DNA from: Nitrospinae bacterium RIFCSPLOWO2_12_FULL_45_22
Lineage (GTDB): Bacteria > 2-12-FULL-45-22
Length of the DNA: 9,868 bases
Reading direction: 5' to 3'
NCBI GenBank assembly: GCA_001803565.1
Contig: MHDQ01000072.1
Span: 1 to 9,868, forward strand
Part shown: in pieces, positions 5,758-9,868 of the stretch
Layout of the letters: each line of letters begins with the position of its first letter
Position numbering within the stretch: the stretch's first letter is position 1
Notes under the pieces: generated by a model
Databases searched by the model: none
Told to the model about the DNA's origin: nothing
Seen by the model: the letters and a program-made list of their open reading frames with translations, nothing else
Program-made: the position numbers and the translations under genes

Positions 5758-5814
5758 TCTCTGTGCCTCGGTGTCTCTGTGGCAAATTAACGCAAAGAGG
5801 GGGGAGGGTAGGAA

Positions 5815-7443
5815 GTGGAGATAAAATCGGATTTCTTAATTATCGGCAGTGGCATGGCAGGTCTTACTTTTGCCTTGAAGGCCGCTGACTATGGCGATGT
5901 AGCTATCATAACGAAAAAAGATATTGCTGAGTCCAATACTAATTGTGCCCAGGGGGGTATTGCGGCGGTAACCAGCGAGGAAGACTCTTATGAGTTCCAT
6001 GTACGGGATACTTTAGAGGCCGGTGGGGGACTATGTAAAGAAGAGGCGGTTCGGATTTTGGTAGAGGGTGGTCCAGCCCGCATCCGTGAGCTTATGGATT
6101 GGGGGGTAAAGTTTAGTATCAAGGAGAACCAGGAGCTAGACCTGGGGAAAGAAGGAGGGCATTCCAAACGCCGCATCATCCATGCTGGAGATATTACTGG
6201 TCAGGAGGTAGAGAAGGTATTGCTTCAACGGGTGCGGGCCAGGGGCAATATTGCTATATATGAACATCATATTGCTATAGACCTTATTACCCGGGCAAAA
6301 TTAGATAGATGCACCCCTCTAGGTGATCCCGAGGATGTCTGTTTAGGCGCTTATGCCCTGGATCGCTATAGCGGTATAGTTAAGACATTTCTGGCCGATA
6401 TAACTCTATTGGCTACTGGGGGTTCAGGTAAGGTCTATCTTTATACCAGCAATCCTGATATAGCTACTGGTGATGGTGTGGCGATGGCTTATCGGGTAGG
6501 GGCCAGGATTGCTAATATGGAATTTATTCAGTTCCATCCTACCTGTCTTTACCACCCAGCCGCTAAATCCTTCCTTATCTCTGAAGCCCTCAGGGGCGAA
6601 GGGGCAGTGTTACGCTTGCAGGATAGTACTCCTTTCATGGAACGATATCACCCTATGGGCTGTTTAGCCCCCAGAGATGTTGTATCACAGGCTATTGATA
6701 ATGAAATGAAGAAAAGGGGGGACGATTTTGTCTATCTAGATATCACGGCCCTGGGAGAAGAACGGATCAAGGAGCGCTTTCCTAATATTTATGAAACTTG
6801 CCTCTCTTACGGGTATAATTTAGCCAAAGAACCTATACCAGTGGTCCCGGCAGCCCATTATCTTTGTGGTGGTATTGTAACCGATTCTTATGGCCGGACT
6901 AATATAAAAAGACTCTATGCCAGTGGTGAGACCGCTTGTACCGGCGTGCATGGGGCTAACCGACTGGCCAGCAACTCTCTTCTGGAAGCACTGGTATTTT
7001 CTCACCGGGCTTTCTTGCGGGCTATAGAAGAAAGAAAAGAGCCGAGTTGGGAACTCCCCCGTTTACTGGAATGGAATATAGGTAATGCCGTAGACAGTGA
7101 TGAGAATGTAGTAGTTACCCATAATTGGGATGAGATCCGCCGCACCATGTGGAATTATGTAGGGATAGTCCGCTCTAATAAGCGATTAAATCGGGCTAAA
7201 ACCCGGATAGATTTGCTCCAGAAAGAGATCAAGGAATATTACTGGAATTTTATTATTACCAGTGACCTTATTGAACTGCGTAATATCGCAACGGTAGCAG
7301 CGTTGATTATTCGGTCGGCTATTGTCCGGGAAGAAAGCCGGGGCCTTCATTATAACCTGGATTATCCACAAAGAGATGATCAGCATTGGCGTAAGAATGC
7401 GGTTATCTATCTGGATAAACTATATTTTGAAGCGGTTTGCTAG
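5815..7443 (+). CDS. nadB: L-aspartate oxidase
   Basis: A 542-residue FAD flavoenzyme that oxidises L-aspartate to iminoaspartate, the first step of de novo NAD synthesis; NadA then makes quinolinate. The N-terminal dinucleotide fold shows GSGMAGL (11-17) and the family signature [12 protein letters not shown] (41-52). The substrate region has [16 protein letters not shown], then [24 protein letters not shown] and PRDVVSQAI, with the catalytic Arg of the PRD motif. The second FAD contact block is [15 protein letters not shown] to [27 protein letters not shown]. The C-terminal helical domain ends with [16 protein letters not shown], which is typical. NadB is preferred over succinate dehydrogenase flavoprotein by length, the NCAQGG signature and the lack of neighbouring Sdh subunits. 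The start is GTG 5815 with GGAGGG at 5803-5808. No nadA or nadC is visible nearby. Confidence 0.95.
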   Translation: MEIKSDFLIIGSGMAGLTFALKAADYGDVAIITKKDIAESNTNCAQGGIAAVTSEEDSYEFHVRDTLEAGGGLCKEEAVRILVEGGPARIRELMDWGVKFSIKENQELDLGKEGGHSKRRIIHAGDITGQEVEKVLLQRVRARGNIAIYEHHIAIDLITRAKLDRCTPLGDPEDVCLGAYALDRYSGIVKTFLADITLLATGGSGKVYLYTSNPDIATGDGVAMAYRVGARIANMEFIQFHPTCLYHPAAKSFLISEALRGEGAVLRLQDSTPFMERYHPMGCLAPRDVVSQAIDNEMKKRGDDFVYLDITALGEERIKERFPNIYETCLSYGYNLAKEPIPVVPAAHYLCGGIVTDSYGRTNIKRLYASGETACTGVHGANRLASNSLLEALVFSHRAFLRAIEERKEPSWELPRLLEWNIGNAVDSDENVVVTHNWDEIRRTMWNYVGIVRSNKRLNRAKTRIDLLQKEIKEYYWNFIITSDLIELRNIATVAALIIRSAIVREESRGLHYNLDYPQRDDQHWRKNAVIYLDKLYFEAVC

Positions 7444-7470
7444 CAAAGAAAGTCCCGCTAGTAGTATTGG

Positions 7471-7709
7471 CTTCATTGCAAAATTAACAATGTAAAATTA
7501 GCAATTAACAATTAGAGAAACCAGGAGATTAAGAGACTAAAAAGAGATTAGATATTTAGTCTCCTAAAAAATAAAAGCCAAAATGTCAAAGCTCAAATAT
7601 TTTGGCATTTGGATTTTGAGTTTTGGATTTATCCTAGTCTCTATAAATCTCTTAATCTCAGATCTTTGATTTTGAAATGCTAATTGCTAATTTTGCATTT
7701 TGCATTGAA
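7471..7709. repeat. three-layer nested inverted repeat, AAAATTAGCAAT-type copy 2
   Basis: Three concentric layers fill the gap between nadB and ftsK. Outer: AAAATTAGCAATTA at 7494-7507 with its exact complement at 7681-7694, and flanks TTCATTGCAAAAT / ATTTTGCATTGAAA matching imperfectly. Middle: GAGATTAAGAGA at 7525-7536 with TCTCTTAATCTC at 7648-7659, and AGAGACTA 7532-7539 with TAGTCTCT 7635-7642. Inner: GCCAAAAT 7577-7584 with ATTTTGGC 7599-7606, and CTCAAA 7592-7597 with TTTGAG 7615-7620. A separate hairpin, GAGACTAAA 7533-7541 with TTTAGTCTC 7555-7563, competes with the middle layer. No gene or promoter is evident, so any ftsK promoter would have to lie in or before this repeat. Confidence 0.7.
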
Positions 7710-7715
7710 ACGAAA

Positions 7716-9827
7716 ATGAACAAGGCATGGGTAAAGGAGTTAAAGGGGATAATATGGATAGTTTTAGCCCTCGCTATTTTCCTGAGCCTTTTAACTTATA
7801 GCCCCAATGATCCTTCTCTATTTCACCAATCCTCTGCACCAGCTTTGTCTATAGAGAACCTTATGGGTTATCCTGGGGCATACCTGGCGGGTACTATGCT
7901 GCGCCTTTTAGGCCTGGCCACTTATGCCCTTCCGGCGGTAATTTTTATTTTTGGCGGGCTAATATTTTGGGATAAGCCCTGCAAGAGTTTATGGTGGGTT
8001 ATGGTAGGGACTATAGGTTTTTTGGTGTCGCTCAGTGCCTTATTATATTTTTACTTTCCTGACTCGCCCTGGTCTCACAGCCTGATCGGAAGTTTTATTT
8101 ATCAGGTATTGATAAGAAACCTTAATCTAGGTGGAACCTTAGCTATCCTGGTAACTATTATTTCGCTCTCATTATTCCTGATTATACCTTTGCCCCTGCG
8201 TTCGTTGCAGGAAGGGTTCTTGAGCCTTTGTCAAAAAATAGTTTCGGGGGTAGGAAAAGGGTTCGGCTATCACCATAAGAGAAGAGAAAAATCCCTGGGG
8301 TCAAAAAGGAGTCTAATATCATCAGCTATGATCGGGCATGGGCAGGAGAAAGAAGATGATAAGCAACCGATGGGAGTAATCCCCTCATCAACTAATAAAT
8401 CTGGAGGGGATTATCAGCCTCCACCCTTAAATCTTCTGGATAACCCTCCATCCATAGATAAAGGGTCTTTGAATAAAGAACTGGGAACTAGGGCGGGGTT
8501 ATTAGAGCAAAGATTGAAGGATTTTGGGGTTCAGGGTCGGGTTGTCCAGATACTTAAAGGCCCAGTAATAACCATGTATGAGTTCGAACCCGGCCCCGGG
8601 GTGAAAGTCAGTAAGATCATGAATTTGAGTGATGATCTAGCCCTGGCCATGAAGGCTTTAAGCGTTAGGATCGTCGCCCCGGTACCCGGTAAGTCTGTGG
8701 TAGGTATTGAGATCCCTAACGATATTCGTTGTCCGGTATCTCTCAAAGAAATCCTGGATTCTCCAACCTTCCGGCAAAATCGGTCTAAATTGCCTTTAGC
8801 CCTGGGAAAAGATATTTTGGGTAATCCGGTGGTAACAGACCTTGCTCAGATACCCCATTTACTCATTGCAGGCGCTACCGGGTCTGGTAAGAGTGTAGGG
8901 CTTAATGGTATGATCTGTAGCCTCTTGTTTAATGCCACGCCCGAAGAAGTAAAGCTGATCCTGATTGATCCAAAGATGTTAGAGCTATCTATCTATGATG
9001 GTATACCGCACCTGATTTTACCGGTAGTTACTGAACCCAAAAAGGCTGCTGGGGCCTTAAGGGGTATAGTCGGGGAGATGGAGCGGCGGTATCATTTAAT
9101 GGCCCGGTATGGTGTAAGGCATATAGAACGATATAACCAGATGTTGGGGGAGCACCCAGACCCAGCCCAGGGAGAAGGAGGCGATAAGCTCTATTACATT
9201 GTAGTAGTTATTGATGAATTGGCAGACTTGATGCTAGTATCCTCCAGAGAGGTGGAAGATTCTATTGCCAGGCTGGCCCAGATGGCCCGGGCTGCCGGTA
9301 TTCATCTAATCGTAGCCACTCAAAGGCCCTCCGTAGATGTCCTTACCGGGGTTATTAAGGCAAATTTCCCGGCCCGCATCTCTTACCAGGTATCTTCTAA
9401 GGTAGATTCCCGGACTATCCTGGATACTATTGGCGCCGAGCGACTCCTGGGCAAGGGAGACCTTTTGTTCCTGCCCCCGGGGACTTCTAATCTACAGCGG
9501 ATTCATGGGGCCTTTGTCTCGGAGACCGAGATCAAACGCCTGGTGGACTACCTCAGATACCAGCAACAGCCGGTTTATGATGAGACGATCATGAAGATAG
9601 AGGCAGGGGCCGAAGATCAATTGGAAGAGGAGCATGATGAAAAATATGAAGAGGCGATACAATTGGTGGCCCGTACTGGCCAGGCATCTATTTCTATGAT
9701 CCAGCGAAAATTGAGGGTGGGTTACAACCGTGCAGCCCGGATGATTGAATTGATGGAGAAAGAGGGTATTGTTGGTCCCGCAGATGGGTCTAAACCCCGG
9801 GAAGTCTATATCCGGCCCGACCTTTAA
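7716..9827 (+). CDS. ftsK: FtsK/SpoIIIE-family DNA translocase
   Basis: A septum-located hexameric ATPase that pumps chromosomal DNA during division and helps resolve chromosome dimers. From ATG 7716 it has 703 residues. The N-terminal anchor has four hydrophobic segments (about 11-28, 53-84, 91-111 and 136-157). A short hydrophilic linker follows, then the alpha/beta motor from about residue 255, with Walker A GATGSGKS at 386-393, Walker B IVVVIDELADL (Asp500-Glu501), and ATQRPSVDVLTGVIKANFP. The C-terminal winged-helix gamma domain (about 643-703; SMIQRKLRVGYNRAARMIELME) reads DNA polarity sites. The linker is much shorter than in E. coli FtsK, giving a SpoIIIE-like size. The frame continues upstream to ATG 7677, but those 13 extra residues (MLIANFAFCIETK) are encoded mostly by the repeat. 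Neither start has a clear ribosome site. Confidence 0.95.
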   Translation: MNKAWVKELKGIIWIVLALAIFLSLLTYSPNDPSLFHQSSAPALSIENLMGYPGAYLAGTMLRLLGLATYALPAVIFIFGGLIFWDKPCKSLWWVMVGTIGFLVSLSALLYFYFPDSPWSHSLIGSFIYQVLIRNLNLGGTLAILVTIISLSLFLIIPLPLRSLQEGFLSLCQKIVSGVGKGFGYHHKRREKSLGSKRSLISSAMIGHGQEKEDDKQPMGVIPSSTNKSGGDYQPPPLNLLDNPPSIDKGSLNKELGTRAGLLEQRLKDFGVQGRVVQILKGPVITMYEFEPGPGVKVSKIMNLSDDLALAMKALSVRIVAPVPGKSVVGIEIPNDIRCPVSLKEILDSPTFRQNRSKLPLALGKDILGNPVVTDLAQIPHLLIAGATGSGKSVGLNGMICSLLFNATPEEVKLILIDPKMLELSIYDGIPHLILPVVTEPKKAAGALRGIVGEMERRYHLMARYGVRHIERYNQMLGEHPDPAQGEGGDKLYYIVVVIDELADLMLVSSREVEDSIARLAQMARAAGIHLIVATQRPSVDVLTGVIKANFPARISYQVSSKVDSRTILDTIGAERLLGKGDLLFLPPGTSNLQRIHGAFVSETEIKRLVDYLRYQQQPVYDETIMKIEAGAEDQLEEEHDEKYEEAIQLVARTGQASISMIQRKLRVGYNRAARMIELMEKEGIVGPADGSKPREVYIRPDL

Positions 9828-9831
9828 ATTA

Positions 9832-9868
9832 TTACATTTCGTACTTGCCAAAGTCTTCCGGCTTGAGG
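9832..9868 (-). CDS. possible 3' end of a convergent gene, cut by the window edge
   Basis: On the minus strand an open frame enters from the right edge and ends with TAA at 9832-9834, giving the C-terminus LKPEDFGKYEM. It would converge on ftsK with a 4-base gap. Eleven codons cannot show it is coding. The charged, soluble-looking tail and the compact packing are the only support, and no family can be named. Confidence 0.25.
   Translation of the reverse strand, partial: LKPEDFGKYEM

Larger units (their letters stand above)
5516..5783. repeat. composite element with 25-bp GCCAC-type terminal inverted repeats
   Basis: The left end (5516-5540) and the reverse complement of the right end (5759-5783) match at 22 of 25 positions; both begin GCCAC and read on as CACAGAG at the inner edge. 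Inside are at least three further inverted repeats, listed separately. The element fills most of the 360-base gap between the galE-like gene and nadB and ends 31 bases before the nadB start. It encodes no transposase. Its arms resemble repeat words I recall as scattered in other uncultured bacteria, but copy number is not known from one window. Confidence 0.75.

Noticed and set aside
5516-5783. CRISPR array
   Set aside because: The repeats are inverted and of different families, not direct, evenly spaced and separated by unique spacers. No cas genes.
5725-5790. 21-residue peptide with a GGAGG site
   Set aside because: The ribosome-like site is good, but the whole frame lies in inverted-repeat DNA and the shared part of the frame is fixed by the repeat sequence. 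No evidence of coding selection.

Overview
The window looks like part of the chromosome of an uncultured, moderately AT-rich Gram-negative bacterium. A lipid A-type acyltransferase implies an outer membrane. CcdA, RodZ, AroE, NadB and FtsK are ordinary housekeeping proteins. The style of the intergenic DNA (stacked inverted repeats built from words such as GCCACAGAGACAC, TGTCATTCCGAG and AAAATTAGCAAT) resembles what I recall from candidate-phylum metagenome bins such as Omnitrophota or Desantisbacteria. That placement is an impression, not a phylogenetic result.

Layout. Minus strand, left edge: the first 38 codons of an unrecognised gene (116 down to the edge) follow ccdA (918 to 172). A gap of about 360 bases then leads to a promoter-like site and a GC-rich, strongly self-complementary block (1277-1424), directly upstream of an lpxL-like acyltransferase (1452-2348, plus). 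Convergent to it is a two-gene unit on the minus strand: rodZ (4235 to 3291) followed 7 bases later by aroE (3283 to 2426), with a good promoter at 4312-4284. On the plus strand come a galE-like epimerase (4513-5454), nadB (5815-7443) and ftsK (7716-9827). A possible gene tail on the minus strand touches the right edge.

How the genes fit together. There is no large operon. RodZ and FtsK serve cell shape and division, the acyltransferase and the epimerase serve envelope lipid and sugar synthesis, AroE makes shikimate, NadB starts NAD synthesis, and CcdA moves reducing power across the membrane for cytochrome c maturation. Apart from rodZ-aroE, each gene is separated by repeat-filled DNA.

The unusual part is the intergenic DNA. 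Inverted-repeat elements ending in GTGGC lie 22-43 bases upstream of the start codons of lpxL, galE and nadB. A second repeat family ends 6 bases before the ftsK ATG, and a 35-bp piece of it is shared with the galE-nadB gap with one mismatch. The block before lpxL has an AT-rich upstream tract, a consensus -35 box, a -10 box and a 12-bp closing helix beginning about where transcription should start. It is either an undescribed structured RNA or leader, or an elaborated copy of the same repeat family.
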